Assembly: GCA_964617695.1 (NCBI GenBank)
Contig: CAZTYW010000064.1
Coordinates: 1 to 11,437, forward strand
Direction of reading: 5' to 3'
Origin: CAZTYW01 sp964617695
GTDB lineage: Bacteria > Chloroflexota > Dehalococcoidia > UBA2247 > RBG-13-53-26
Length of the DNA: 11,437 nt
Below, piece after piece: positions 11,228 to 11,437 of this stretch (position 1 is the first letter of the stretch; every line of letters starts with the position of its first letter). The notes under the pieces are model-generated. The model did no database searches and was not told where the DNA came from. It saw only the letters and a list, made by a program, of their open reading frames with translations. The translations under genes were made by a program, and so were the position numbers.

Positions 11228-11434
11228 CTACATGGTGAAAGCGCGCTCTCGAAAGTCGCTCACCAAAGGACAACTCGGCCACTTGCAGTTGATGAGCTTC
11301 TTGCTACCGCTCTTAACCTTGCTGTGCTTGTTGACGAAGGCGCACTTGGTCGTCCCGTCTCCGTGCACCATAATCACGGCGAAGTCGCCCACGTAGTCGC
11401 ACTTGACGTTTGTCGCTGTTACCTGCCAGTCCAT
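11228..11434 (-). CDS. Small cysteine-containing protein of unknown function (may start beyond the window)
   Basis: The frame gives 68 residues from ATG 11434 to the TAG at 11228-11230 and is still open at the window edge, so the true start and ribosome site may lie beyond it. I judge it real because the composition is protein-like and the reading is ordered: a beta-rich first half (CDYVGDFAVIMVHGDGTTKC) and a Cys-Trp-Pro-Cys-type end (NCKWPSCPLVSDF). The four cysteines at 12, 31, 50 and 55 could bind a metal, as in small zinc-ribbon proteins. There is no signal peptide or membrane segment. It points toward clpC, 136 bp away, in the same direction. I do not recognise a named family and offer no function. 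A + strand frame across the same bases reads as low-complexity Ser/Leu/Pro sequence and looks like its antisense shadow. Confidence 0.6.
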   Translation of the reverse strand: MDWQVTATNVKCDYVGDFAVIMVHGDGTTKCAFVNKHSKVKSGSKKLINCKWPSCPLVSDFRERAFTM

Positions 11435-11437
11435 GCC

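Noticed and set aside
11151..11396. A + strand open frame opposite the small Cys protein
   Set aside because: Low-complexity Leu/Ser/Pro composition and no ribosome binding site. The opposite strand gives a more protein-like reading.

Overview
This window is a bacterial chromosomal segment of mostly housekeeping genes. It carries the two large RNA polymerase subunits on the + strand and, converging on them, a Clp ATPase, a D-aminoacyl-tRNA deacylase and a small cysteine-containing protein on the - strand. Protein style suggests a Chloroflexota member, perhaps Dehalococcoidia-like: a compact RpoC without the large proteobacterial insertion, an RpoB with an extra helical segment, and an IS481-like transposase remnant of a type I associate with this phylum. 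This assignment rests on recall, not on a database search, and is moderate at best.

Layout. Positions 1-523 hold a decayed transposase whose catalytic core is mostly deleted and whose two halves lie in different frames. The probable right end of the element is near 540. Six bases further on starts an exact consensus sigma-70-type promoter (TTGACA, 17 bp, TATAAT; 546-574), followed by a leader of about 120 nt with two small dyads. rpoB (705-4283) and rpoC (4326-8198) follow as a two-gene operon. No rplJ/rplL lies directly upstream, unlike the common bacterial order. The stop codons of rpoC and dtd face each other across 25 bp.

On the - strand, reading right to left, come an open frame of at least 68 codons (11434-11228), a 136 bp gap with a dyad, clpC (11091-8671) and dtd (8667-8224). 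clpC and dtd are 3 bp apart and almost certainly cotranscribed. Both serve protein quality: ClpC unfolds damaged or tagged proteins, and Dtd removes D-amino acids (and mischarged glycine) from tRNA.

I found no CRISPR array, tRNA, rRNA, toxin-antitoxin pair or defence system. The points most worth a second look are the RpoB insertion, the consensus promoter next to an IS scar, the small Cys4 protein upstream of clpC, and the dyad in front of clpC.
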